DNA from: an uncultured Campylobacter sp. | GTDB taxonomy: Bacteria; Campylobacterota; Campylobacteria; Campylobacterales; Campylobacteraceae | Length of the DNA stretch: 46,243 nucleotides | NCBI RefSeq assembly: GCF_937921625.1 | Contig: NZ_CAKZTI010000007.1 | Coordinates: 1 to 46,243 of the forward strand | Reading direction: 5' to 3' | In this document: positions 1 through 8,344 of the stretch, piece after piece | Numbering within the stretch: position 1 is the first letter of the stretch | How the letters are laid out: the number at the start of each line of letters is the position of its first letter | Position numbers and translations under genes: made by a program | Notes under the pieces: model-generated | The model's database searches: none | What the model was told of the DNA's origin: nothing | What the model saw: only the letters and a program-made list of their open reading frames with translations

Positions 1-63
1 ATTCTTTCTAATTTAAATTTAAAGAATTTTTCACTAATATACTGCTCTTTTTAATAACGCCTA

Positions 64-78
64 TGAGAAATAGTATTA
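64..78 (+). promoter_or_regulatory. Possible Fur-box-like operator upstream of the first TonB receptor
   Basis: The 15-base stretch TGAGAAATAGTATTA matches the 7-1-7 Fur core TGATAATnATTATCA at 10 of 14 specified positions. It overlaps a possible -10 element (TATTAT, 74-79) and lies just before the AAAGGA ribosome site at 81-86. Iron-responsive repression of the receptor is inferred from this position and from what is known of the receptor class. The match is imperfect and the DNA is AT-rich, so chance is possible. Confidence 0.35.
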
Positions 79-91
79 TAAAAGGATCAAA

Positions 92-3000
92 ATGAGCTTA
101 TTTAGGTTTTCCATTGCAGCGGTGGGAGCGCTTTGTTTATGCGCGGCCACTTTAGCTGCACAGGATGATAGCGAAGGCAACTCCCAAAATTTAGGGCAGA
201 TCAATGTTACGGGAAACGTAGAAAGCGACCCGCTTACCAAAAAAGTCGGCGAAACAAAAAAGAGCGCCAAAACGCTAGAAAAGCAGCAAGTCTCCGACAC
301 TAGAGACCTCGTAAAATATGAAACGGGGGTTAGCGTCGTAGAATCTGGCAGGATGGGCTCTAGCGGTTACTCAATCCGCGGAGTGGACGAAAACCGCGTC
401 GCCATCACGATAGACGGACTTCATCAAGCAGAGACTTTAAGCTCGCAAGGCTTTAAAGAGATCTTTGAAGGATACGGGAATTTTAACAACACGAGAAACG
501 GCGTCGAGATGGAAAACGTCAAACAAGCGACTATCACCAAGGGCGCAGACTCGATAAAAGCGGGTTCTGGCGCACTTGGAGGCTCCGTTATGTTCGAGAC
601 CAAGGATGCACGGGATTATTTAATCGATAAAAATTGGTTTTACGGCTTTAAAGCGGGCATTTCCAGCAGAGATAAGGAAAAAATGAGATCTCATACTCTT
701 GCTGCGAAAGTTAATTGGTTTGATTTTTTAGTAATCAGAACCGATAGAAATTCTCACGAGCTTAGAAACTACGGATACGGCACTTACGACGATAGCGTCA
801 GAGGAAGGGAGAGGGAGCAAACCGATCCTTATACCATCAAAAAAGAGAGCACCTTAGTTAAAATATCCTTTCAGCCAAATGATGAAAATAGAATTACCCT
901 CATGAATGATGATTCTAAAAATAGATCGAAAGGCAACGACTACTCATATACGCTCTATCCAAGATCGATTACTAATCCCGATTTTTTCGAAAGCAAGCTC
1001 GGAGAGAGATACACGGACGATCTTAGTAAGAGAGAAAATAGAGGTATCGCTTACGAAAATTTTACCGAAACGCCGCTTTGGGATAGCGTAAAATTTTCAT
1101 TCTCTAATCAAAGAATCAAACAAAGAGCCAGAACGGAGGAGTATTGCAGAGGCGATAATTGCGCAGAAATAGCAAACCCTATAATAAAAAGAGATGGCAA
1201 CAATAATATAGTAGACTCAAACGGAAACGAATTTAACATAGATAGAGGCGGTCCGGGAGGAATGACGAGATTAATTGATTCAAATGGAAAAACGTATTTA
1301 TCGGGTTATGCCATTCCAAATATAAGTAATATGAAATTAAACTGCGAAGAATTTAACTGTAACGGTCCGTTAACGCTTTATAGAATTCCCTTCAATTCTG
1401 ATCCAATAGAAAAAATGAGTCTGCCTCTGAATAGTCCAACCTATAATTTTACGGGTTCAAATGGAAAGAATTATGAATTTGATATACACGAAGAGACCTT
1501 AAACGGAAAGAGATATAAGGTAATTAAACCTAGTTATACTAATGGCATAGTCAAACAAGATTCTAATGAATTTAATATGCTTTTACCAAACTCACAGGGC
1601 TATCTTGAAAGAGACTGGAAAGAGAGGGATCTAAATACCGATACTAAGCAGTTTGATCTGGATTTTAGCAAAGATTTTAATCTTTTGAGTGTGGAAAATA
1701 GCCTTTCATATGGACTAAAATATATAAAAACCGATAAATCTATGGTAAATAGGGCGGGTTTTGACGCTACGAATCCTCAATGGTGGGCAGATACCGCTCC
1801 AGGTGACTGCCAAGGTGCAGATGCATTCAATGCACTGAAATGCCCTAAAACTGAGCCTGAAACATCATTTTTAATACCGGTCGAAAGCAAAAACGGAGTC
1901 TTTCACGTAGCGGACGACGTTATAGTAAATGACTTTTTTGATTTCAATCTAGCCTATAGATACGATAGAGTAAGATATAAGCCGGGCTATGTTCCGGGCA
2001 AGACTCCAAAGATCCCTGACGGTATGGTTGAGGGGCTATTTATACCGCTTGCGAAAAATCCACTTCCAGAGCCTAAGTGGAGCGACTATCCAAATTGGTC
2101 GGATTATGTGGCAGCCAGGAACGCATACCTAGCAAAGCAAGCCGAAGTCGATGCGCTGAATGCAACGAATGCTGAGCGAAATATAGAGTACATGTCAAAG
2201 CCGAAGGAGTATAAAAACAACTCCTACGCCGTGGGTTTAAATTTTAACCCACTTGAGTTCGTAAGAATTCAAACGAAGTATTCAAAAGCCTTTAGAGCCC
2301 CTACTACGGACGAGCTATATCTTGCGTTTAAGCATCCCGATTTTACGATAAAGCCGAATGTGGATCTAAGACCTGAAATAGCCAAAACCAAAGAGGTGGC
2401 CGTTACATTTCATAGCGAAAGTCAGAGTTTTATCACGCTTAGTAGATTTAAGACGGACTATCAAGACTTCTTGGATCTGGAATACCAAGGCACAAAAAGA
2501 GTAAATACAAACGCAAATAGCGCGCTTGATTTCGATATGTATCAAAACGTAAACAGACAAAGAGCCAAGGTAAACGGCATAGAGATAAGCTCTAAATTTA
2601 ACCTAAGCGATATCTCCGATAGTCTGGGCGGATTTTATGTAGGATATAAATTTACGAAACAAAAGGGAAAAATTTTAACCGATGATGACGGTTTAGTGCC
2701 GATGAATGCGATACAGCCAAAAACTTCGGTATATAACGTGGGCTATGCCGAGAAAAATGACAAATTCGGAGTTGATATATACCTTACGACCGTATCGGCT
2801 AAAAAGCCCGAAGATACCTACAATATGTTTTGGAAAAACGAGAGGCAAAGCGGAGATCCTATAAACGGGCGCCAGGTGACCGATTACAGAGCGCACTGGT
2901 TAAGCACCAGCTACAAAGTGCTAGACCTAGTGGCATACACCAAGCCAACTAAAAATTTAACCTTCAGATTCGGCTGCTACAACATAACCGACGAAAAATA

Positions 3001-3136
3001 TCTAACCTGGGAATCGGCTAGATCGGTAAGGTCTTTCGGCACTACGAATATGGTCCGCAAATCAGATAGCCTGGGAATCAACCGCTTCTACGCTCCGGGG
3101 CGAAATTTCAAACTGACCTTCGAGCTTACCCTGTAA
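92..3136 (+). CDS. TonB-dependent outer-membrane receptor, haemoglobin/transferrin/lactoferrin type
   Basis: A 1014-residue outer-membrane receptor that would import iron or haem from a host protein using TonB energy. Residues 1-23 form a signal peptide ending in LAA before Gln. A plug domain follows (about 50-175, with YSIRGVDENRVAITIDGL and GADSIKAGSGALGGSV), then a long beta barrel. The barrel carries FRAPTTDEL followed by KPNVDLRPE, which resembles the FRAP/NPNL signature of haem and haemoglobin receptors, and the protein ends in a C-terminal beta strand closing with FELTL. Three close cysteine pairs (C352/C357, C418/C423, C573/C584) lie in what should be large surface loops. The start has a good AAAGGA site six bases upstream, and a strong terminator follows the stop. 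The ligand (haemoglobin, transferrin, lactoferrin or free haem) cannot be decided from sequence. The middle of the gene (about 1100-1700) is more AT-rich than its ends, as expected for fast-evolving loops. Confidence 0.9.
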   Translation: MSLFRFSIAAVGALCLCAATLAAQDDSEGNSQNLGQINVTGNVESDPLTKKVGETKKSAKTLEKQQVSDTRDLVKYETGVSVVESGRMGSSGYSIRGVDENRVAITIDGLHQAETLSSQGFKEIFEGYGNFNNTRNGVEMENVKQATITKGADSIKAGSGALGGSVMFETKDARDYLIDKNWFYGFKAGISSRDKEKMRSHTLAAKVNWFDFLVIRTDRNSHELRNYGYGTYDDSVRGREREQTDPYTIKKESTLVKISFQPNDENRITLMNDDSKNRSKGNDYSYTLYPRSITNPDFFESKLGERYTDDLSKRENRGIAYENFTETPLWDSVKFSFSNQRIKQRARTEEYCRGDNCAEIANPIIKRDGNNNIVDSNGNEFNIDRGGPGGMTRLIDSNGKTYLSGYAIPNISNMKLNCEEFNCNGPLTLYRIPFNSDPIEKMSLPLNSPTYNFTGSNGKNYEFDIHEETLNGKRYKVIKPSYTNGIVKQDSNEFNMLLPNSQGYLERDWKERDLNTDTKQFDLDFSKDFNLLSVENSLSYGLKYIKTDKSMVNRAGFDATNPQWWADTAPGDCQGADAFNALKCPKTEPETSFLIPVESKNGVFHVADDVIVNDFFDFNLAYRYDRVRYKPGYVPGKTPKIPDGMVEGLFIPLAKNPLPEPKWSDYPNWSDYVAARNAYLAKQAEVDALNATNAERNIEYMSKPKEYKNNSYAVGLNFNPLEFVRIQTKYSKAFRAPTTDELYLAFKHPDFTIKPNVDLRPEIAKTKEVAVTFHSESQSFITLSRFKTDYQDFLDLEYQGTKRVNTNANSALDFDMYQNVNRQRAKVNGIEISSKFNLSDISDSLGGFYVGYKFTKQKGKILTDDDGLVPMNAIQPKTSVYNVGYAEKNDKFGVDIYLTTVSAKKPEDTYNMFWKNERQSGDPINGRQVTDYRAHWLSTSYKVLDLVAYTKPTKNLTFRFGCYNITDEKYLTWESARSVRSFGTTNMVRKSDSLGINRFYAPGRNFKLTFELTL

Positions 3137-3144
3137 ATTTCAAT

Positions 3145-3181
3145 AAAATTTGGACTAAATTTAATATCTAGTCCAAATTTT
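3145..3181 (+). terminator. Terminator of the TonB receptor gene
   Basis: Perfect 13-base inverted repeat AAAATTTGGACTA / TAGTCCAAATTTT around an 11-base loop, starting 9 bases after the receptor stop codon. The right arm ends in a T run. The form fits an intrinsic terminator. Confidence 0.75.
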
Positions 3182-3824
3182 AATCTTTAAAATTTTTAAA
3201 CGGCTCGGTAAAACCGCAACTCCTTTTTAAGCGTATCAACAAGGGTATTGTTTATCAAATCTCCCGACTGCTTTCTAGATCGGCAAAAGTTTATATAAAA
3301 AGAGTGGGTCAAATTTTATTCTGCGACGATCTAGCGAAAAATTTATAGAATTTTACAAAGCACGTAACCACACAGATGCCGCTACGCTTTCGGTAAAGAA
3401 ATTTTACCGCTATCTGAGGCTTACCAATTACATGGTATCGTCTGATTTTGTGGTGTTTTTAAATTTTAAAATTTTACGTAGCGCGGCAGCCCAAAGGCTC
3501 CTGTCTGCTATGATGTCAGCTCTGTAATTTTGCAATGACGCCCGCGGTCTCTTTCAAAATTAAGATAGCGAATTTTGAAATTTTAACTGCGATCTCTATG
3601 AAACCTTTTGGCCCACGGAATTTTTCTGCCATTAGTTTGTAGAGCTCCGATCCCCGTAGCACTATTTCGCGCAATGTAGTTTTAAAAAATTTTATTTAAA
3701 TAATCCAGACTACTTAGCCGCCGAAAAACGAGTGATAAAAACCAAGCGCGGGCTCCAGTTAAAATTGCACGGAATTTAAAATATTATAAGATTTTGAAAA
3801 TTTGTAGAATTAAAATTTAACGAT
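3182..3824. other. Long intergenic stretch without a convincing gene
   Basis: About 640 bases between two terminators. Two stop-free stretches are visible: plus strand 3279-3527 (82 codons, first ATG only near its middle) and minus strand 3695-3516 (59 codons, containing LYKLMAEKFRG). Neither has a start codon with a ribosome site at its beginning, and neither resembles a family I recognise. They may be remnants of decayed genes or chance. Confidence 0.5.
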
Positions 3825-3853
3825 AAATTTGACCGAACGGGTCGGTCAAATTT
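3825..3853 (-). terminator. Terminator of ppa
   Basis: Perfect 12-base inverted repeat AAATTTGACCGA / TCGGTCAAATTT with a 5-base loop, 36 bases beyond the ppa stop on the minus strand. Read in that direction the stem is followed by an AT-rich tract. Confidence 0.7.
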
Positions 3854-3888
3854 TGATTAAATTTTCGCGCCGAGTACGCAAAAATGTA

Positions 3889-4407
3889 TTATTTATAAGC
3901 CTTAATCGCTTTGTCTAGGATTTTCTCGGCCTCCGCGGCGCTTGCGAAATCCTTTACTTTGACCCATTTATTTGGCTCTAAAAGCTTGTAGGTTTCGAAG
4001 AAATTTTTAATTTTATCCAGCGTCGCTTTAGGCAGATCGGAGACCCCTTTGATACCTTCATATCGCGGATCGATCTTGCTAACCGGCACGGCAAGTAGCT
4101 TCTCGTCCATGCCGCTTTCGTCCTCCATCATCAAAACGCCGATTAGGCGGCACGGGATCACGCTGCCTGCGGCAAGCGGGTATTCGTTTAGCACCAAAAC
4201 ATCCGCAGGATCGCCGTCGTCGGCTAGGGTGTTGGGCACAAAGCCGTAGTTTGCGGGATAAAACATCGCGCCGTATAGCACGCGATCGACGCAAAGCGCA
4301 CCGCTTGCTTTGTCGATCTCGTATTTGATATTCGAGCCGTAAGGGATCTCGATTACTGCGTTGATTTTATCGGGGTTTGAGCCCACTTTTATCTTTGAAA
4401 GATCCAT
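3889..4407 (-). CDS. ppa: Inorganic pyrophosphatase
   Basis: Soluble family I pyrophosphatase that hydrolyses pyrophosphate to two phosphates in the cytoplasm and so pulls biosynthetic reactions forward. The 172-residue length is normal for the bacterial enzyme. The sequence shows FYPANYGFVPNT (49-60), the metal-binding DGDPADVLVL motif (64-73) and the second acidic cluster MEDESGMDEK (94-103). The ATG is preceded by AAAGGAAA. A terminator follows the gene and the OB-fold gene lies upstream with only a 9-base gap, so the two may share a transcript. Confidence 0.97.
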   Translation of the reverse strand: MDLSKIKVGSNPDKINAVIEIPYGSNIKYEIDKASGALCVDRVLYGAMFYPANYGFVPNTLADDGDPADVLVLNEYPLAAGSVIPCRLIGVLMMEDESGMDEKLLAVPVSKIDPRYEGIKGVSDLPKATLDKIKNFFETYKLLEPNKWVKVKDFASAAEAEKILDKAIKAYK

Positions 4408-4416
4408 AGTTTTCCT

Positions 4417-4773
4417 TTATTTAGAATTTAAAATTTTGATATTTTTCACGTCTATTGTCGTTTTAGTAAAATCCTTGTCGATCTCGCCAGTGATTCGCAC
4501 GAGCGTATTTTCATCCACGCTCACGCCGCGCCAAACGTCATCGTCGATCTCAACCTCGATGCTATCGCCGTTTTGATCCACAAATCTATAATGCTCGTGT
4601 TTGAGTTGAGATTTTATCTTGCCGTCGATTACGACAGAAGAATCATCTCTTAATTTAAGCGCTTCTTTGACGCTTGACGGCTGATTTTGCGCCGCGGAGC
4701 CGCTTGGCACGAACCCGCCCGCGCCGAATGCAGCCGCACACAAAGCCATACTAAGTAAAAATTTTCTAACCAT
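4417..4773 (-). CDS. Periplasmic OB-fold (YgiW/YdeI, BOF family) protein
   Basis: A 118-residue exported protein. Residues 1 to about 28 form a signal peptide (hydrophobic stretch LLSMALCAAAFGAGGF, then SGSAAQ). The mature part reads as a BOF/NirD-type OB fold, with the family pattern of VVIDGKI, YRFVDQNG, IEVEIDDDVWRG and ITGEIDKD. Members bind small ligands or protect against stress, and some are linked to calcium or hydrogen-peroxide responses, but the role here is unknown. The start has AAGGATAG upstream. It lies directly upstream of ppa, 9 bases away, on the same strand. Confidence 0.8.
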   Translation of the reverse strand: MVRKFLLSMALCAAAFGAGGFVPSGSAAQNQPSSVKEALKLRDDSSVVIDGKIKSQLKHEHYRFVDQNGDSIEVEIDDDVWRGVSVDENTLVRITGEIDKDFTKTTIDVKNIKILNSK

Positions 4774-5052
4774 ATCTATCCTTAAATTTTAATCTCTGCA
4801 TTTGCAAACAGATCCGAAATTTCATTAAATTTAAAATCCGCTCGCATTTGACGCGTGCATTTAAATTTACACGGCGAGCTGCTTAAATTTACGCTTAAAT
4901 TTTTAATTATCTCGCGCAACGGCAAGCTATAAATTTAAAGGCGCGCTCGCTTCAGAGGCGCATTAAATTTAAGTGCGATCCACGATCTGCGCCGCTTGCA
5001 ATACGAAAAAGAAGCTGGGTGCGCTTTAAATTTAAGCCGCCATCCAAGCGTG
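4774..5052. repeat. AAATTTA-rich spacer between adk and the OB-fold gene
   Basis: About 280 bases in which AAATTT/TTAAATTT words recur many times, alternating with short GC-rich pieces such as GCGC. No gene, clear hairpin or RNA was recognised. Such words are common between genes across the whole window but are densest here. Confidence 0.4.
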
Positions 5053-5634
5053 CTAGCCTAATTTTTCGATCTGCGCGGCGATTATAGCGTTTATGTCCGC
5101 TACGATCTCCTCGACCGTGCGCTCGCCGTTTACGCTGTAAAATACGCCCGCGTCGCCGTAAAATTTACGGATATCCTCGATCGGCTCTGAAAATACCGCC
5201 ATGCGGTTTTTAAAGACCTCCTCGTTATCGTCCGCTCCGCGAGCGCGTCCTAAAACGCGCTCCTTGGCGACCTCCTCGCTAACGCATACCTCGATGACTG
5301 CGCTAAGATTTACATCATCGTCGCCTCGCAGTACCTCGTCTAGCTTATTCATCTGCTCGACGCTTCTTGGATAGCCGTCGATGATGATGAAGTCTTTAGG
5401 CGAGCTCTTAATTGCGCTAACGATAGCATTTACGACAATATCAAGCGGCACGAGATTGCCTTTAGAAATGAAACCGTCTATCTGCCTGCCTAAAGCGCTG
5501 CCGCTTGCTACCTCGGCGCGTAGCAGATCGCCCGTGGAGTAGTGCTCGATGCTTTGATTCATCTGAGCGATCATACTCGCATCGGTCGTTTTGCCGCTGC
5601 CAGGAGCGCCGATGATTAGAAAAAGGCTTTTCAT
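5053..5634 (-). CDS. adk: Adenylate kinase
   Basis: Catalyses ATP + AMP to 2 ADP, balancing cytoplasmic adenine nucleotides. The P-loop GAPGSGKTT is at residues 9-17. YSTGDLLRAEV, IIDGYPRS and VLGRARGADDN follow as the NMP-binding, core and lid parts. At 193 residues it is the short form with a short lid and no zinc cysteines. The ATG overlaps the aspS stop by four bases (ATGA), so translation is probably coupled to aspS. Confidence 0.96.
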   Translation of the reverse strand: MKSLFLIIGAPGSGKTTDASMIAQMNQSIEHYSTGDLLRAEVASGSALGRQIDGFISKGNLVPLDIVVNAIVSAIKSSPKDFIIIDGYPRSVEQMNKLDEVLRGDDDVNLSAVIEVCVSEEVAKERVLGRARGADDNEEVFKNRMAVFSEPIEDIRKFYGDAGVFYSVNGERTVEEIVADINAIIAAQIEKLG

Positions 5635-7385
5635 TTTTGCTCCTTCTTATGAAGCCTAAGACCTAGCTCGCGAAGCTGCTCGTCTGTAACGACGCTAGGG
5701 GCTTTGGTGAGCGGACACTGCGCGCGCTGCGTTTTAGGAAACGCGATAACCTCGCGAATACTGCTTGAGCCGGTAACGAGCATCATCAGTCTGTCAAAGC
5801 CGATCGCGATACCTCCGTGCGGAGGCGCGCCGAAGCTTAGCGCATCGAGCAGGAAGCCGAATTTCTCCCTCTGCTCCGCAGGCTCGATTTTAAGCAGCCT
5901 AAAGACCTTTTCTTGAATGTCCGCCTTATGGATCCTGATGCTGCCGCCACCAAGCTCAATGCCGTTTAGCACGACGTCGTAGGCAATCGAGGTAATATCC
6001 TCCAAATCTGGCTCGTCGGGATTGTTCGGCATCGTAAAAGGATGGTGCATCGCAGAGTAGCTGCCGTCGTCGTTTTGCTCAAACATAGGGAAATTTACGA
6101 CCCACAAAAACTCAAGCCTGTTCGGATCTATGAGACCAAGCTCGTTTGCGAGGAAAATTCTAAATCTACCCATATAATCAAGCACGATTTTCTTTTTGCC
6201 TGCGCCGAAAAATACGACGTCGCCGACCTTTAGCTCGCAGCGCTTGATGAGCTCGTCCAGCTCGCTTTTTTCAAAGAATTTTACCAGCGGCCCCTTTAGA
6301 CCATCCTCTTTTACTTGGATAAACGCAAGTCCCTGCGCGCCGAATTTTTTCACGTATTCCTCAAAGCCTTGCATCTGGCGCTTGCTAAATTTCAGATCGC
6401 CGCCCTCGACTTTAAGAGCTTTTACACGGTTAGCCTTGCGGTCTTTGGCTAAATTTGAAAAAATTTCGTTGCTCGATTTTTCAAAAATATCGGCTACGTC
6501 GATGAAAGGCATATCGTAGCGCAGATCGGGTTTGTCGCTGCCGTAAAGCTCCATCGCGTCTTTGTACTCCATATGTCTAAAAGGAGTGACGATCTCGCGA
6601 CCGCAGGATTTGAAAATGTCTTTTAAAACCTCCTCGGCTACGCTCATTACGTCGTATTGGGTATTGAAGCTCATCTCGATATCGATCTGCGTAAATTCCG
6701 GCTGGCGGTCGGCGCGCAGGTCCTCATCGCGGAAGCAGCGCGCGATCTGGAAGTATTTATCAAAGCCCGAGCACATCAAAAGCTGCTTGAAAAGCTGCGG
6801 ACTTTGCGGAAGCGCGTAAAAGCTGCCCGGATAGACGCGGCTAGGTACTAGATAGTCCCTAGCGCCCTCAGGCGTCGCGCGCGTTAAGATCGGCGTTTCG
6901 ACCTCTACAAAACCGAGCCTATCGAGCGCGTTTCGCGCGGCGATCGCAGCCTTGGAGCGCATCTTAAATTTATCGAAGCTTCCATCGGCGCGCAGATCCA
7001 AAAAACGGTATTTCAGCTTCGTTTCTTCGTTGACGCTTTTATCGCCGATTACGAAAGGAAGCGGCTTGCTTGGATTTTCGATCTCTAAGCTTTCTACTAC
7101 GACCTCAATGTCGCCCGTTTTTAAATTTGGATTTTCCAGCCCTTCGCCGCGAGCGCGGATCTTGCCGACGGCTTTTAGGACGAATTCGTTTCGCACGGTA
7201 TTTGCTACCTCGTATGCCGAATGGCTATCTTTGGGATCACAGACTAGCTGTAAAAGCCCGCTTCGGTCGCGCAAATCTATAAAAATCACGCCACCGTGGT
7301 CGCGGTAAGAATTTACCCAGCCGCACACGGTTACACTTTTGCCGATATCGTTTTTACTCAAATCGGCGCAATAATGACTTCGCAA
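5631..7385 (-). CDS. aspS: Aspartyl-tRNA synthetase
   Basis: Class II synthetase that charges tRNA with aspartate. I choose a TTG start at 7385 (protein begins MRSHYCADL, 584 residues). A perfect AAAGGAG site lies five bases upstream, and the extra N-terminal residues of the longer frame (to 7418) have no family counterpart. The N-terminal OB fold shows VCGWVNSYRDHGGVIFIDLRD. Class II motifs follow, including PQSPQLFKQLLM, FRDEDLRADRQPEFTQID and the C-terminal GIAIGFDRL. Campylobacters usually make Asn-tRNA through an amidotransferase, so this enzyme is probably non-discriminating (known for the group, not shown by the sequence). It is coupled to adk by an ATGA overlap and is divergent from nadK. 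Confidence 0.96.
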   Translation of the reverse strand: MRSHYCADLSKNDIGKSVTVCGWVNSYRDHGGVIFIDLRDRSGLLQLVCDPKDSHSAYEVANTVRNEFVLKAVGKIRARGEGLENPNLKTGDIEVVVESLEIENPSKPLPFVIGDKSVNEETKLKYRFLDLRADGSFDKFKMRSKAAIAARNALDRLGFVEVETPILTRATPEGARDYLVPSRVYPGSFYALPQSPQLFKQLLMCSGFDKYFQIARCFRDEDLRADRQPEFTQIDIEMSFNTQYDVMSVAEEVLKDIFKSCGREIVTPFRHMEYKDAMELYGSDKPDLRYDMPFIDVADIFEKSSNEIFSNLAKDRKANRVKALKVEGGDLKFSKRQMQGFEEYVKKFGAQGLAFIQVKEDGLKGPLVKFFEKSELDELIKRCELKVGDVVFFGAGKKKIVLDYMGRFRIFLANELGLIDPNRLEFLWVVNFPMFEQNDDGSYSAMHHPFTMPNNPDEPDLEDITSIAYDVVLNGIELGGGSIRIHKADIQEKVFRLLKIEPAEQREKFGFLLDALSFGAPPHGGIAIGFDRLMMLVTGSSSIREVIAFPKTQRAQCPLTKAPSVVTDEQLRELGLRLHKKEQK

Positions 7386-7390
7386 TTTTA

Positions 7391-7397
7391 CTCCTTT
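7391..7397 (-). promoter_or_regulatory. Ribosome-binding site that sets the aspS TTG start
   Basis: AAAGGAG on the minus strand, five bases before a TTG codon. No comparable site precedes the alternative upstream start at 7418, so this site decides the start. Confidence 0.7.
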
Positions 7398-7454
7398 AAA
7401 TTTATTTGTAAAACACAAGTATAGTTAAATTTTGCTTTTACAAAGCTAATTTTT

Positions 7455-7462
7455 TATAAAAT
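7455..7462 (+). promoter_or_regulatory. -10 element of nadK, suggesting a leaderless transcript
   Basis: TATAAAAT ends only six bases before the nadK ATG at 7469, and no GGA-type ribosome site is present upstream. If this is the -10 box, the transcript would start at or next to the ATG. The inference rests on spacing alone. Confidence 0.4.
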
Positions 7463-7468
7463 AAAACT

Positions 7469-8344
7469 ATGGAAAACAAAATTCATCAAAACCTTAAATT
7501 CGCGGGGCTAATAGCCAAAAAATCAGAAGAGATTCGCCCCGTCGTGGAGCAAATTTGCGAAATTTTAAAAGCGCAAGGTATTGAGCTTTTGCTTGAAGAG
7601 GACGGAGCAGAATTTTTCGGCCTTAAGCCACATACGCTTGCAGAAATTTTAAAAAAGACCAATTTTTTAATCAGTCTCGGCGGCGACGGCACGCTCATCG
7701 GGCTTGCGAGGCTATTAAGCGATAAAAACGCCTTTATTTTGGGTATCAATGCAGGCACTTTAGGCTTTTTAACGGACGTGCAGCCGAGCGAATTTGCAAA
7801 ATTTTTAAAGGAATTTTTACGCGGCGAATACGAGATCGAGCGCCCGTTTTTGCTTGAAGTTATACTGGAAAACGGCAGCGGCAAGATCGTCCGCAAGAGT
7901 GCATTTAACGACGTCGTAATCACCCGCAGCCATATCTCTTCGATGGCGAAGATCGACGCCTTTTTAAACAGAAAATATTTCAACACCTACTACGGCGACG
8001 GCGTTATCGTAAGCTCCGCCGTGGGCTCGACCGCGTATAATATGAGCGCAAACGGCCCGATCGTCTATCCGCTGTGCGACGTGTTTTGCGTCACGCCGAT
8101 CTGCTCGCACAGCCTGACGCAGCGGCCTTTGATCCTTCCCAAAGAATATCTCGTAAGCTTCAAAAACGCCGGAAACTCCGAAGTTAGCGTCGTCATCGAC
8201 GGACAAGACGTTTTTGATATGACGGAATTTAGCAGCATGAGCGCTAAAATTTCACACGCCAAGGCAAATTTGATAAAGCGCAGGAGCTACGATTATTTCG
8301 ACGTTTTAAAAGCCAAACTCAGATGGGGGCACGGCGGATGCTAG
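7469..8344 (+). CDS. nadK: NAD kinase
   Basis: Phosphorylates NAD to NADP in the cytoplasm. The family motifs are present: GGDGT at residues 71-75, NAGTLGF at 94-100, and GSTAYNMSANGPIVYP for the NAD site. The length of 291 residues is typical. The ATG has no clear ribosome site but a -10-like element sits just upstream. recN begins inside its last codons, so the two are co-transcribed. It is divergent from aspS across about 80 bases. Confidence 0.95.
   Translation: MENKIHQNLKFAGLIAKKSEEIRPVVEQICEILKAQGIELLLEEDGAEFFGLKPHTLAEILKKTNFLISLGGDGTLIGLARLLSDKNAFILGINAGTLGFLTDVQPSEFAKFLKEFLRGEYEIERPFLLEVILENGSGKIVRKSAFNDVVITRSHISSMAKIDAFLNRKYFNTYYGDGVIVSSAVGSTAYNMSANGPIVYPLCDVFCVTPICSHSLTQRPLILPKEYLVSFKNAGNSEVSVVIDGQDVFDMTEFSSMSAKISHAKANLIKRRSYDYFDVLKAKLRWGHGGC

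Noticed and set aside
76..300. Minus-strand frame opposite the start of the TonB receptor
   Set aside because: It is the shadow of a clear gene, without its own start signal.
4774..5052. AAATTTA-rich spacer as a CRISPR array or structured repeat
   Set aside because: Words are short and irregularly spaced, with no constant repeat-spacer unit.
7386..7418. N-terminal extension of AspS (MCFTNKFKGVK)
   Set aside because: The AAAGGAG site inside this extension points to the TTG start at 7385, which also matches the family start.
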